Positions 46,122-54,206 of a DNA stretch of 64,000 nt are shown here, piece after piece (within the stretch, counting starts at the first letter, position 1; every line of letters begins with the position of its first letter). The translations under genes and the position numbers were made by a program. This DNA is from Mycolicibacterium flavescens. GTDB lineage: Bacteria; Actinomycetota; Actinomycetes; Mycobacteriales; Mycobacteriaceae. Under the pieces are notes generated by a model, which ran no database searches, had not been told where the DNA came from, and saw nothing but the letters and a program-made list of their open reading frames with translations. The stretch is taken from contig NZ_MIHA01000023.1 of assembly GCF_001722335.1 (NCBI RefSeq), positions 1 to 64,000 of the forward strand. Direction: 5' to 3'.

Positions 46122-46282
46122 GGAATCGGGTGTTTCCCTATGATCGTTACTTTGCTGCCCTATGCCGGGGTCGGACCCGCACCACGACGCGCCACCCGAC
46201 TGCTCAACACCCCGGTCGGCTCCCGTCAGGCGAGCCCGCCTCCCCGCGGCGACGCCCGGAACGTAGGGAAACACCCGATTCC
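46122..46282. repeat. 19-bp inverted repeat upstream of the large secreted protein
   Basis: GGAATCGGGTGTTTCCCTA at 46122-46140 recurs as its exact reverse complement at 46264-46282, 123 bp apart. A further small palindrome GTTTCCGAAGGGAAAC lies near 46070-46086. They fill a 414-nt stretch without genes (46049-46462). The pair could be operator sites looping the promoter of the adjacent gene, or ends of a short mobile element; no target duplication is obvious. Confidence 0.55.
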
Positions 46283-46462
46283 ATCGGCCGCCGAAACGAC
46301 CTAATCTTGAAATGCCTCGGACGGGACGACTACCAAGTCAATCGTCCGGACAGATTTCGGCCCACGGCTCGCCCATGGGGGGCGTGCGTGTAGCTGCGGG
46401 CCATCCCGTCCGAGGCCACCGCGCTCGCGAATTATTGCGACTGTCAATAAACTTCGGCGAGG

Positions 46463-46810
46463 TCAGCGCGAGAGCCGCACCGGAAAAGTCATGCCTCCGC
46501 AACCGGTCATGCCCGCCAGCGAAGCCGCATCGATCGTCGTCGTGCACGGAACACCGTCGCTGGTCTGTGTCCAACTCCAGGTGTTGCCCTGCAAGCGCAT
46601 CTCCTTGGCCGGAGCACCGCCACCGATGTCCAGACTCGTGCAGTCCGCACCACACGGGGTGAACACCCACGTCTGCGTCATCGTCGCGCCGTCCCCGATC
46701 GTCGCGGTGTACGTCCCGCTCAACGGTTCCGCCACCGCCGGCACCGCCAAGCCCAGTGCCGCAACGACTGCGATACCACCTGCCGCCATTCCTCGAATCA
46801 TTGCCAGCAT
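46463..46810 (-). CDS. Small secreted protein, hypothetical
   Basis: A 115-residue protein with a signal peptide (MLAMIRGMAAGGIAVVAALG through AVPAVAEP, cut near residue 27). The mature part has two cysteine pairs: FTPCGADCTSL and GVPCTTTID with TGCGGM. Its SGTYTATIGDGATMTQTWVF opening recurs in mycobacterial exported proteins of unknown function. ATG 46810 is chosen because GGGGGAG lies 6 nt upstream; the frame extends further without support. Confidence 0.72.
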   Translation of the reverse strand: MLAMIRGMAAGGIAVVAALGLAVPAVAEPLSGTYTATIGDGATMTQTWVFTPCGADCTSLDIGGGAPAKEMRLQGNTWSWTQTSDGVPCTTTIDAASLAGMTGCGGMTFPVRLSR

Positions 46811-47079
46811 CGATCTCCCCCATCGCAATCCAGCCCCTGCGCCGCCTCGTGGGGCGCACCTGATCATCGCAGTCGCCGACCCGCCGAATGCCACATTCCG
46901 CGAAGATTTGTCGCGCCCGCACATTTGCTGTTCCCACACCGCCGCGGATCGCTACCAACACCACTCCCGTCAGGGCCTCGATAGCCTGTTTGCTCTAGTA
47001 CATCCCCCACATCGTGAACCGGTGGCCGTCGGACCCGAGTCCTTGTGTGACGCCGAAACGCGTCTTGTAGATTCCGCAT

Positions 47080-47460
47080 ATGCGACTGACCGCGGCCTTC
47101 TTTGCCAACCGCTCCGAAGTCGTCGACAACATGCTCAACGTCGAGGGCGCGTTCTGGGCCAGCACCACCGTCGCGCCCGAATCCACGGCGTTCCGCTGCG
47201 ACGTCGTCGTCCTCTGCGACACCGAACCCGACGACGTCGGGGCCGAGTTCACGTTGGTCATCGACAGCGAGGGACCCAGCGGCCCGCTCGCACCGATCTC
47301 CCAGGCCTTCACCCTGGCCGGCGAGTCGATGTTCATCTGCATGCCGGCGACGGTGCTGCCGGTCGAACCCGGCGGCGGCTACCACCGCTACCGCTTCCGC
47401 CTCGACGGCCAACACGAGTTCGTCGACGTCCGACTCGCGGTGCGGCTGAGCTTCACGTGA
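47080..47460 (+). CDS. Conserved hypothetical protein (DUF6941-like)
   Basis: A 126-residue beta-rich protein starting MRLTAAFFANRSEVVDNMLNVEG, close to the pattern (TxxxADxAxVxxGxLxVxGxxW) of a family of short bacterial proteins of unknown function. No signal peptide. ATG 47080; no clear ribosome site, so a leaderless transcript is possible. Confidence 0.6.
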   Translation: MRLTAAFFANRSEVVDNMLNVEGAFWASTTVAPESTAFRCDVVVLCDTEPDDVGAEFTLVIDSEGPSGPLAPISQAFTLAGESMFICMPATVLPVEPGGGYHRYRFRLDGQHEFVDVRLAVRLSFT

Positions 47461-47539
47461 GCCGAAAGCACACTGCCCGCGTCGGCCACGCACTACGCTT
47501 TGCACAGACCGACCGGTCCCGACGAGCCGAGGGTGGGAC

Positions 47540-47959
47540 ATGATTCGCCGACTGCTTGCCGCCGCTGTCATCGCCGGCGCCGCCATCTGCGCGGCTCCGC
47601 TCGCCACCGCGGACGAGAACGTCTACCCCGATACTCCGGGCCGCTACGCGACCGATGTGCCGGGCATGAGCTACGACGCCCACCTCGCCGGACCGTGCAC
47701 CAACATGGAACTGTTCACCTTCGGTCGCGGCCCCGGCGGCGAAGTCCTGCAGTGTCGCTGGATCGAGAATCAGTGGCCCCCGGTCTACACCGGCTTCTGG
47801 GTTGCCGCCTACGAGCTGTTCGGCGTCCAGGAGGTCGGCTCGCCCTGCCCGAAACCGCAGGCCGCCGCGCAGGCACCCGACGGCCGACCGTTGCTGTGCC
47901 TCGGTCAACGGGGCTGGCAGCCCGGCTTCTTCACCCGCGAAGGTTTCTTCCCGAGGTAG
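47540..47959 (+). CDS. Secreted hypothetical protein
   Basis: A 139-residue protein with a classical signal peptide (MIRRLLAAAVIAGAAICAAP through LATA, cleavage near residue 25) and four cysteines in the mature part (GPCTNMEL, LQCRWIENQW, GSPCPKP, LLCLGQRGW). The arrangement, with conserved Trp-rich ends, is common in small mycobacterial exported proteins. GAGGGTGGG lies before the ATG. It converges with the AraC gene, 4 nt between the stops. Confidence 0.7.
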   Translation: MIRRLLAAAVIAGAAICAAPLATADENVYPDTPGRYATDVPGMSYDAHLAGPCTNMELFTFGRGPGGEVLQCRWIENQWPPVYTGFWVAAYELFGVQEVGSPCPKPQAAAQAPDGRPLLCLGQRGWQPGFFTREGFFPR

Positions 47960-47963
47960 CCGC

Positions 47964-48386
47964 TCAGGCCCCGCGCAACGTCTGACTCGGCGGTGTGCCG
48001 AACGTGCGCTTGTAGAAGCTGCTGAACCGGCCCGCGTGCGTGAAGCCCCAACGGCCGGCGATCGCCATCACGGTGTCCACCGTCGGATCAGCCACCTGCA
48101 GATCCCGGTGCGCACGCTCCAACCGCACCGACCGCAGGTACTCCAGCGGTGTGGTGCCCAGGTGGCGGCGGAACGCATACTGCACCGACCGCGGCGTCAC
48201 GTTGACTGCCGCGGCAATATCGCCGAGCGTGATGTCGCGGTGCGCGTTCTCGTGAATGAACGTCATCGCGCGCCGCAGCAACGCCGGCTGCGTGCGGGAA
48301 GTATCGGCATGAGTACGCATCTCGAATTCACATACCCGCGTGTACGTCCGCAAAACGGACCTACCGGCCCGGTACAACGCTGACAT
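47964..48386 (-). CDS. AraC family transcriptional regulator (DNA-binding domain only)
   Basis: A 140-residue protein made almost only of the AraC double helix-turn-helix domain (about 35-135): LRRAMTFIHENAHRDITLGDIAAAVNVTPRSVQYAFRRHLGTTPLEYLRSVRLERAHRDL, then VMAIAGRWGFTHAGRFSSFYKRTFGTPPSQTLR. No ligand domain, so it resembles SoxS/MarA-type stand-alone regulators or a truncated AraC. The ATG at 48386 leaves 9 nt to the divergent SRPBCC gene; a later ATG at 48320 is possible. The shared short gap suggests mutual regulation. Confidence 0.85.
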   Translation of the reverse strand: MSALYRAGRSVLRTYTRVCEFEMRTHADTSRTQPALLRRAMTFIHENAHRDITLGDIAAAVNVTPRSVQYAFRRHLGTTPLEYLRSVRLERAHRDLQVADPTVDTVMAIAGRWGFTHAGRFSSFYKRTFGTPPSQTLRGA

Positions 48387-48395
48387 GATTTGCCG

Positions 48396-48884
48396 ATGAC
48401 CGATCGCCTGGAAGTCCAGCGCCTCATCGCCGCCCCGCCCTCCGACATCTTCCGCGTCCTGGCCGACCCACACGGCCACGTCGCCATCGACGCCACCGGC
48501 ATGCTGCAGGACGCGACCGGTGACCCGGTCCGCGCCGCCGGTGACACCTTCGTCGTGCACATGGACCGCGAGGCGCTCAACGACTTCCCGCTCGGCAAAT
48601 ACGACGTCACGGTGTCCATCCGCGATTTCGACCAGGACCGACTGATCTCCTGGACGGTCCTGGGCCGGATCCGCCCGCAGATCGGGCACGTCTACGGCTA
48701 CCGCCTCGAACCCCACCCCGACGGCACCCTCGTCACCTCGTTCTACGACTGGACCGACATCGACGCGCACTGGCGCGAAGCCGGCGTCTTCCCCGTCGTC
48801 TCCGAACTGGCCCTGCGCGCGACGCTGGGCATCCTCGACCGCACCGTGCGGCGCGGCTACCCACGACCGTCAACCCACGGTTGA
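48396..48884 (+). CDS. SRPBCC (polyketide cyclase/START-like) family protein
   Basis: A 162-residue ligand-binding-fold protein: LEVQRLIAAPPSDIFRVLADPHGHVAIDATGML is the usual opening, followed by KYDVTVSIRDFDQDRLISWTVLG and the C-terminal helix (VVSELALRATLGILDRTVRR). Substrate unknown. It is divergent from the AraC gene. Its stop codon lies inside the first of two palindromes that precede clpC2. Confidence 0.78.
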   Translation: MTDRLEVQRLIAAPPSDIFRVLADPHGHVAIDATGMLQDATGDPVRAAGDTFVVHMDREALNDFPLGKYDVTVSIRDFDQDRLISWTVLGRIRPQIGHVYGYRLEPHPDGTLVTSFYDWTDIDAHWREAGVFPVVSELALRATLGILDRTVRRGYPRPSTHG

Positions 48885-48916
48885 CGATCGCCAGGCGTCA
48901 ACCTAGAGTTGACGCC
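48868..48916. promoter_or_regulatory. Two palindromic operators at the clpC2 start
   Basis: Site 1 (48868-48886) is CGTCAACC-CAC-GGTTGACG. Site 2 (48894-48916) is GGCGTCAAC-CTAGA-GTTGACGCC and ends directly before the ATG at 48917. Both are perfect palindromes with the shared core GTCAAC/GTTGAC. The clpC2 product contains a helix-turn-helix, so autorepression through these sites is likely. Confidence 0.75.
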
Positions 48917-49630
48917 ATGACGCAGCCCGCCAAGATCACCAACCCGGTCCGGCTCGACGACCTCATCGACGTCATCAAGCAGGTGCACGACGAACCCCTC
49001 GACCAGCTCACCGACGCGGTGCTGGCCGCCGAATCACTCGGCGAAATCGCCGACCACCTGATCGGGCACTTCGTCGACCAGGCCCGCCGCTCGGGCGCCT
49101 CCTGGACCGACATCGGCAAGTGCATGGGCGTGACCAAACAGGCCGCCCAGAAACGCTTCGTCCCCAAGCCCGACATCCTCGACCCCGACGCCGGGTTCGG
49201 CCGGTTCACCCCGCGCGCCCGCAACGTCGTCGTGCAGGCGCAGAACGCCGCACACACTGCGGGCAATCCCGAGATCAGCCCCGAGCACCTGCTGCTGGCC
49301 CTGTTCGCCGAGCCCGACTGCCTCGCGGTCAAGCTGCTCACCGCACAGGGCCTCACCGCCGAGAAGGTGACCGCCGCCGTGCAGTTACCCGACCGCACCG
49401 ACGGTGAACTGCCCGCACTCACGCCGTTCAACGGCGCAGCCAAGAAGGTCCTCGAGCTGACGTTCCGTCAAGCACTTCGCCTGGGCCACAACTACATCGG
49501 CACCGAACACATCGTTCTCGCGATGCTGGAAGCCGAGGACGGCAACGGCACCCTGCACCGCCTCGGCGTCGACCGCGCCCGCTTCGAGAACGATCTGGCC
49601 GCCGCGCTCGAACCGTTCACGAAAGGCTGA
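48917..49630 (+). CDS. clpC2: ClpC2-type Clp N-domain protein with helix-turn-helix
   Basis: A 237-residue protein without ATPase modules. Residues 1-75 are helical and contain a helix-turn-helix (SWTDIGKCMGVTKQAAQKRF). Two Clp N-terminal repeats follow (about 92-160: FTPRARNVVVQAQNAAHTAGNPEISPEHLLLALF; about 170-230: LTFRQALRLGHNYIGTEHIVLAML). This is the architecture of mycobacterial ClpC2 (Rv2667), reported to bind ClpC-targeting antibiotics and to act as its own repressor. The ATG at 48917 abuts a 23-bp palindrome, implying a leaderless, self-controlled transcript. An in-frame start 12 codons earlier would run through the operator. Confidence 0.88.
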   Translation: MTQPAKITNPVRLDDLIDVIKQVHDEPLDQLTDAVLAAESLGEIADHLIGHFVDQARRSGASWTDIGKCMGVTKQAAQKRFVPKPDILDPDAGFGRFTPRARNVVVQAQNAAHTAGNPEISPEHLLLALFAEPDCLAVKLLTAQGLTAEKVTAAVQLPDRTDGELPALTPFNGAAKKVLELTFRQALRLGHNYIGTEHIVLAMLEAEDGNGTLHRLGVDRARFENDLAAALEPFTKG

Positions 49631-49665
49631 TCTCACATCGCCGCTCCCCCAAGCGTCTACATGAT

Positions 49666-50148
49666 GTGAGAGTGCGACCGTTCGAAGACGTGGTGACCCA
49701 GCACGGCGCCACCGTGCTGAAAGTCTGCCGCGCGGTCGTCGGAGCGAACGACGCCGACGACGCGTGGTCGGAGACCTTCCTGTCGGCGTTGCGCGCCTAC
49801 CCCGACCTGCCCGCCGACGCCAACGTCGAAGCCTGGCTGGTCACGATCGCCCACCGCCGCGCGCTCGACATCGGCCGCGCCCGGTCGCGTCGACCCACAC
49901 CCACCGACACCGCACCCGACATGCCGGCACCCCGCGCCGACCCGGCCGCCCGCGATCCCGACCTCTGGGACGCGCTGGCCCGCCTGCCCACCAAACAACG
50001 GCAGGCCGTCGCCTACCACCACATCGCCGGCCTGCCGTTCGCCGAGATCGCCGCGTTGCTCGGCAACTCCCCGGTCGCCGCCCGCCGCGCCGCCGCCGAC
50101 GGCCTCAAGACCCTGCGCAACATCTACCGTGAGGACCAAATGTCATGA
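49666..50148 (+). CDS. ECF-type RNA polymerase sigma factor
   Basis: A 160-residue sigma-70 family protein with region 2 (about 5-70: FEDVVTQHGATVLKVCRAVVGANDADDAWSETFLSALRAYP, VEAWLVTIAHRRALDIGRAR) and region 4 (about 100-152: LWDALARLPTKQRQAVAYHHIAGLPFAEIAALLGNSPVAARRAAADGLKTLR). No anti-sigma gene follows; instead it overlaps an ogt-type gene by 4 nt (ATGA). Control of alkylation-damage repair is a reasonable guess from this pairing only. GTG start. Confidence 0.85.
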   Translation: MRVRPFEDVVTQHGATVLKVCRAVVGANDADDAWSETFLSALRAYPDLPADANVEAWLVTIAHRRALDIGRARSRRPTPTDTAPDMPAPRADPAARDPDLWDALARLPTKQRQAVAYHHIAGLPFAEIAALLGNSPVAARRAAADGLKTLRNIYREDQMS

Positions 50149-50738
50149 CCGCCAACCTGTTCGACGACATCAACGCCGACGCCCCGACCCTGGATCGGCT
50201 GCACCGGGTGCTCGAGCAACGCGCCGACACCGAGGGCCTGCTCGACGTCGCCTACCGCACCGTCGACAGCCCCGTCGGGCCGCTGCTGCTGGCCGCCACC
50301 CCGCTCGGCCTGGTCCGGGTGGCCTACGCCGTCGAGGACCACGACGCCGTCCTGGCCCGCCTGGCCGCGACGGTCAGCCCGCGCGTGCTGCGGGCTCCGC
50401 ACCGGCTCGACGCGGTCGCAGCGCAACTCGACGAATACTTCGCCAAGCGCCGCACGGCTTTCGACGTCGCCGTCGACCTGCGCCTCACCGACGGGTTCCG
50501 GCGCACGGTCATCGAGCACCTGCGCGGCATCGGCTACGGCCGCCGCGAAAGCTACGCCGCGGTGGCCTCGGCCGTCGGCAGCCCACGGGCGGTGCGCGCG
50601 GTCGGCACCGCCTGCGGGCACAACCCGCTGCCGGTGGTGATCCCGTGTCACCGCGTCGTGCGCTCGGACGGATCGACCGGTCAGTACGTGGGCGGGCCGC
50701 AGGCCAAGACCACGCTGCTCGACCTCGAAGCCGCGTGA
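50145..50738 (+). CDS. ogt: Methylated-DNA--protein-cysteine methyltransferase
   Basis: A 197-residue suicide repair protein that moves the alkyl group from O6-alkylguanine to its own cysteine. The active site is VVIPCHRVVRSDGSTGQY with acceptor C168; RGIGYGRRESYAAVASAVGSPRAVRAVG forms the DNA-binding helix and arginine finger, and GHNPL the Asn hinge. The N-terminal 30-residue extension (to about LLDVAYRTV) exceeds typical Ogt. Translation is coupled to the upstream sigma factor gene. Confidence 0.92.
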   Translation: MTANLFDDINADAPTLDRLHRVLEQRADTEGLLDVAYRTVDSPVGPLLLAATPLGLVRVAYAVEDHDAVLARLAATVSPRVLRAPHRLDAVAAQLDEYFAKRRTAFDVAVDLRLTDGFRRTVIEHLRGIGYGRRESYAAVASAVGSPRAVRAVGTACGHNPLPVVIPCHRVVRSDGSTGQYVGGPQAKTTLLDLEAA

Positions 50739-50774
50739 GGGAATGAAAGCGCGCGTGCCGCGGTAGAACATTGC

Positions 50775-51197
50775 ATGAAGCTCAACGACGCGGCCCGCGC
50801 GCTGATCGGGCGGGGTGCCGACGCCACCCTGGTGACACTTAACCCCGACGGCAGTCCGCAGGCGACGCTGGTGTGGGTGGCGCTGCAGTCAACACCGGAC
50901 GGCGACGAACTCGTCAGCGCGCACCTCGCCGAGCACCAGAAGCTCCGCAACATGCGTCGCGATCCACGTGTCGCGGTCACGATCCTGTCCCCGGAAGGAG
51001 CCGGCGCGGCGATGCGGCCCTATCTGTCGATCAGCGGCACCGCCCGCGTCGTCAAGGGCGGCGCACCCGAACTGCTCAAGGAACTGGCCCAGACGCTCAG
51101 CAACCCCGATGCGTTCCCGCCCGCCGAAGCGCCGCCGGGTTATCTGACCCGGATCCGCATCGACAAGGTCGGCGGAGTCGGCCCGTGGCACTCCTGA
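50775..51197 (+). CDS. PPOX-class F420/FMN-dependent enzyme
   Basis: A 140-residue split-barrel flavin/deazaflavin protein. Opening DAARALIGRGADATLVTLNPDGSPQATLVWV, then LVSAHLAEHQKLRNMRRDPRVAVTIL and YLSISGTARVVKGGAPELLKELAQTL follow the pattern of mycobacterial F420-dependent family members. Likely binds F420 and reduces an unknown substrate. ATG 50775, 36 nt after ogt. Confidence 0.85.
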   Translation: MKLNDAARALIGRGADATLVTLNPDGSPQATLVWVALQSTPDGDELVSAHLAEHQKLRNMRRDPRVAVTILSPEGAGAAMRPYLSISGTARVVKGGAPELLKELAQTLSNPDAFPPAEAPPGYLTRIRIDKVGGVGPWHS

Positions 51198-51243
51198 CCG
51201 GGAAGCGGCTGTAACACGTTTCAGTCTGTGCGATCATGCGTGG

Positions 51244-51735
51244 ATGCGTCGCTGGTTCGTGCTCTTCGTCGCCGCGCTCGTGGCGTCCGCCGGGTTTGTG
51301 GTTGCGCCCGCGTCGGCGGCCATATCGCCGATCGGCCGCCTCGGCGAGACCCTGCAGATCAGCTTCAAGGGTCTGGTCGCCGACATCACCGTGCACAGCG
51401 TCGACCCGTCGCCGATCCCGCCGGGCTTCGGCTATCCCCCGCGCCCGCCGCGCCAGCAGGTCTGGCGGGCCTGGATCACGGTGCACCCGATCGCGGTGCC
51501 CACGCCGTACGCGCAGGGCATCACCTACAGCTTCCGCGGTGTCACGGCCACCGGCGACTCCTATGAGCCGCGCAACACCGACGCCCCCGATGCGCTGTCG
51601 AAGGCGCTGAACAACGCGCCCGCCGGGTCGACGGTCAGCGGCGCGGTGTTCTGGGACTGCTACCGCGACCTCGTCTCCAACGTCGTGCTGATCGACCGGG
51701 TCACCGGCGAACACCTGGCGCAGTGGAACCTCTGA
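51244..51735 (+). CDS. Secreted protein, MPT63/DUF1942-like
   Basis: A 163-residue exported protein with a clear signal peptide (MRRWFVLFVAALVASAGFVV through APASAA). The mature part is beta-rich (LQISFKGLVADITVHSVDP, WRAWITVHPIAVPTPYAQGITYSFRGVTATG, AGSTVSGAVFWDCYRD), close in layout to the Ig-like MPT63/DUF1942 proteins secreted by mycobacteria. Corresponds in position to Rv2668. Role unknown. Confidence 0.75.
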   Translation: MRRWFVLFVAALVASAGFVVAPASAAISPIGRLGETLQISFKGLVADITVHSVDPSPIPPGFGYPPRPPRQQVWRAWITVHPIAVPTPYAQGITYSFRGVTATGDSYEPRNTDAPDALSKALNNAPAGSTVSGAVFWDCYRDLVSNVVLIDRVTGEHLAQWNL

Positions 51736-51741
51736 CCGCCG

Positions 51742-52269
51742 TTGGGTATTGAGGTCACCTCGGCCGCCGAGACCGACGTGGCCGAACTCGCCGACGTCGC
51801 CGCGCGGACCTTTCCGCTGGCCTGCCCGCCGGCGGTGACCGCCGACAACATCGCGGCCTTCATCGCCGAGAACCTGTCCGAGGCCCGGTTCCGCGACTAT
51901 CTGCGCGACCCCGACCGCACGGTGCTCGTCGCCCGCGACGACGGCGTCGCCGGTTACGCGATGCTGATCCGCGGTGTCCCCGATGACGACGACGTGCAGC
52001 GCGCCGTCACCGCCCGGCCCGCCGTCGAGGTGTCGAAGATCTACGTGCTGCCCGAACGGCACGGCGGCGGGGTGGCGGCGGCGCTGATGGAGGCCTCGCT
52101 GCACGCGGCGCGCAGGCTCGGCGCGGCGGTCGTGTGGCTCGGCGTCAACCAGCAGAACCGGCGCGCGCAGCGGTTCTACGCCAAGCAGGGCTTCGAGGTG
52201 GCCGGCACCAAGACGTTCCGGTTGGGCGCCGCGGTCGAGAACGACTTCGTCATGGTGCGCCCTGTCTGA
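51742..52269 (+). CDS. GNAT family N-acetyltransferase
   Basis: A 175-residue acetyl-CoA-dependent transferase: VLVARDDGVAGYAMLIRG (strand 4), the acetyl-CoA loop in SKIYVLPERHGGGVAAALMEASLHAARRLG (R/Q-x-x-G-x-G/A type) and WLGVNQQNRRAQRFYAKQGFEVAGTKTF are all present. Acceptor unknown. The start is a TTG at 51742, 6 nt after the previous stop; no alternative ATG fits. Confidence 0.85.
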   Translation: MGIEVTSAAETDVAELADVAARTFPLACPPAVTADNIAAFIAENLSEARFRDYLRDPDRTVLVARDDGVAGYAMLIRGVPDDDDVQRAVTARPAVEVSKIYVLPERHGGGVAAALMEASLHAARRLGAAVVWLGVNQQNRRAQRFYAKQGFEVAGTKTFRLGAAVENDFVMVRPV

Positions 52270-52271
52270 CC

Positions 52272-52331
52272 GCGAGCAGACGCAGACTCGCACGAAACCC
52301 CGCGCAGGAGTGCGAGTCTATGTCTGCTCGC
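52272..52331. terminator. Convergent terminator between GNAT and zapE genes
   Basis: Arms 52272-52293 and 52310-52331 pair over 22 bp with two adjacent mismatches, loop 16 nt. The outer sequence GCGAGCAGAC matches the cap of the stem-loop at 4752-4809. The zapE stop codon (52318-52320) lies in the right arm and the GNAT stop is 2 nt before the left arm. Confidence 0.75.
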
Positions 52332-53355
52332 CGAGGGTGGTGCCCTCCCGGGACAACGCCAGCAGCCGGGAGACCGCCCGCAGATACTTCTTGCGGAAAC
52401 CGCCGGCGAGCATCTCCTCGCTGAACAGGGTGTCGAGTTTCGCGCCGGAGGCCACCACCGGGATGCCCGCGTCGTAGAGCCGGTCGGTCAGCGACACCAG
52501 GCGCAGCGCGACGTTCTGGTCGTCGACCGGATGCACCCCGGTGATGAACACCGCGGTCACCCCCTCGATCAGAGTCAGGTACCGCGACGGGTGCATGGTG
52601 GCCAGGTGTGCGCACAGCGCGTCGAAGTCGTCGAGCGTCGCCGTCGACGACCGGGCGGCGCGCGCGGCGACCTCGTCGTCGCTGAGCGGCTCGGGCGCCG
52701 GCGGCAGGTCGCGGTGCCGGTAGTCCGGGCCGTCGATCCGCACGGTCTCGAAAATCGCTGCGAGCGTGTTGATCTCACGAAGGAAGTCCTGCGCGGCGAA
52801 CCGGCCCTCGCCGAGTTGTTCGGGCAGGGTGTTCGACGTCGCCGCCACCGACACGCCCCGCTCGACGAGCGCCGACAGCAGCCGTGAGATCAGCGTCGTG
52901 TTGCCCGGATCGTCGAGCTCGAACTCGTCGATGCACACCATGACGTAATCGGCCAGCAGTTCGATGCACTCCACGAAACCGAAAACGCTTGCCAGTTGCG
53001 TCAACTCGCCGAACGTCGCGAACGCCTTCGGCCCGGGCACCCGGTAGTACGACGACGCCAGCAGATGGGTCTTGCCGACCCCGAACCCGCCGTCGAGGTA
53101 CAACCCGACCCCGGGCAGCACCTCGCGCCGACCGAACAACCGCTTCCTGCCCTGCCGCCGCTCGACCGCCTGCTCGCAGAATCGGGCGCACGACTGCACG
53201 GCCGCGGCCTGCGACGGCTGCGCCGGATCCGGGATGTAGGTGTCGAAGCTGACGTCGGCGAACGTCGGCGGCGGGACCAGTTGGGCGATCAGCCGTTCCG
53301 GCGTGACCTCGGGCCGGCGGTCGACCAGATGCTGCACACCGCTGGACCCGTCCAT
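52318..53355 (-). CDS. zapE: Cell division protein ZapE (AFG1-like ATPase)
   Basis: A 345-residue P-loop ATPase of the AFG1/ZapE family, in E. coli a factor that affects FtsZ rings under stress. Walker A LDGGFGVGKTHLL (about 88-99), Walker B MVCIDEFELDDPG (IDEFE at 142-146), sensor ATSNTLPEQLGEGRF, and SGAKLDTLFSEEMLAGGF near the C terminus, all as in the family. Start ATG 53355. M. tuberculosis has the same gene (Rv2670c) in the same order. It may also serve a proteolysis-related role, as AFG1 does in mitochondria. Confidence 0.9.
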   Translation of the reverse strand: MDGSSGVQHLVDRRPEVTPERLIAQLVPPPTFADVSFDTYIPDPAQPSQAAAVQSCARFCEQAVERRQGRKRLFGRREVLPGVGLYLDGGFGVGKTHLLASSYYRVPGPKAFATFGELTQLASVFGFVECIELLADYVMVCIDEFELDDPGNTTLISRLLSALVERGVSVAATSNTLPEQLGEGRFAAQDFLREINTLAAIFETVRIDGPDYRHRDLPPAPEPLSDDEVAARAARSSTATLDDFDALCAHLATMHPSRYLTLIEGVTAVFITGVHPVDDQNVALRLVSLTDRLYDAGIPVVASGAKLDTLFSEEMLAGGFRKKYLRAVSRLLALSREGTTLGEQT

Positions 53356-53389
53356 GCACGCACCTTATCGACGTGCTGCAATCGTGTTC

Positions 53390-54166
53390 ATGCCCGATAC
53401 CGCCGCTGCGGCGCAGTTCACAGTGTTGGGGCCCGACGGCGCCCCGCTCGACAGCGCCGACCCGCGGCTGGCCGACCTGTACTCCTACCCCGACAACCTG
53501 CAGACCTGCTGGGTGCGCGGCAACATGATCGCCAGCGTCGACGGCGGCGCCACCGCAGGCGGCAAGTCCGGCGCGCTGGGCGGCACCGGTGACCGCGCGG
53601 TCTTCGAGCAGATGCGCCACTGCGCGGACGTGATCCTCGTCGGCGCCGCGACCGTGCGCACCGAGAACTATTCGGGCGCGCAGGTACCCGTCGCGCAGCG
53701 CGGCATCCGGCAGGCCCGCGGCCAGGCCGAGGTCCCGCCGATCGCCGTCATCACCGGGTCCGGACGCCTCGACCCCGACGCCCGGTTCTTCACCCACACC
53801 GAGGTCACCCCGCTGGTGCTGACCTGCACCGCCGCCTACGACGACACCCGCACCCGGCTGGGCGCGCTCGCCGAGGTGATCGACGCGTCCGGCGCCGACC
53901 CCGACGACGTCGACCCCGCCGTCGCGCTGCGCGCCCTCGCCGACCGCGGGCTGCTGCGGGTGCTGACCGAAGGCGGCCCCGGCGTCCTCGGGCTGCTGAT
54001 CGCGGCCGACCTGCTCGACGAACTGTGCCTGACGGTGGCCCCGGTGCTGGTCGGCGGCGCGCCCCCGCGGATCACCGGCGGGTCCGCGGAGGTGCTGACC
54101 CGGATGCGCCCGGCGCACGTGCTCTCCGACGACGACGGCTATCTCTACCTGCGCTACACCCGCTAG
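53390..54166 (+). CDS. RibD C-terminal-type reductase (pyrimidine reductase family)
   Basis: A 258-residue protein of the RibD C-terminal/dihydrofolate-reductase-like fold. Segments TCWVRGNMIASVDGGATAGGKSGALGG, CADVILVGAATVRTENY, LLRVLTEGGPGVLGLLIAADLLDELCLTVAPVLVGG match the riboflavin pyrimidine reductase family. There is no deaminase domain. The corresponding M. tuberculosis gene (Rv2671) has been reported to replace dihydrofolate reductase when overexpressed, so the native substrate is not certain. Divergent from zapE. Confidence 0.85.
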   Translation: MPDTAAAAQFTVLGPDGAPLDSADPRLADLYSYPDNLQTCWVRGNMIASVDGGATAGGKSGALGGTGDRAVFEQMRHCADVILVGAATVRTENYSGAQVPVAQRGIRQARGQAEVPPIAVITGSGRLDPDARFFTHTEVTPLVLTCTAAYDDTRTRLGALAEVIDASGADPDDVDPAVALRALADRGLLRVLTEGGPGVLGLLIAADLLDELCLTVAPVLVGGAPPRITGGSAEVLTRMRPAHVLSDDDGYLYLRYTR

Positions 54167-54206
54167 GTTGCCGGTCCGCGGACAGCCCATCAGTACTGTG
54201 GTCGGC

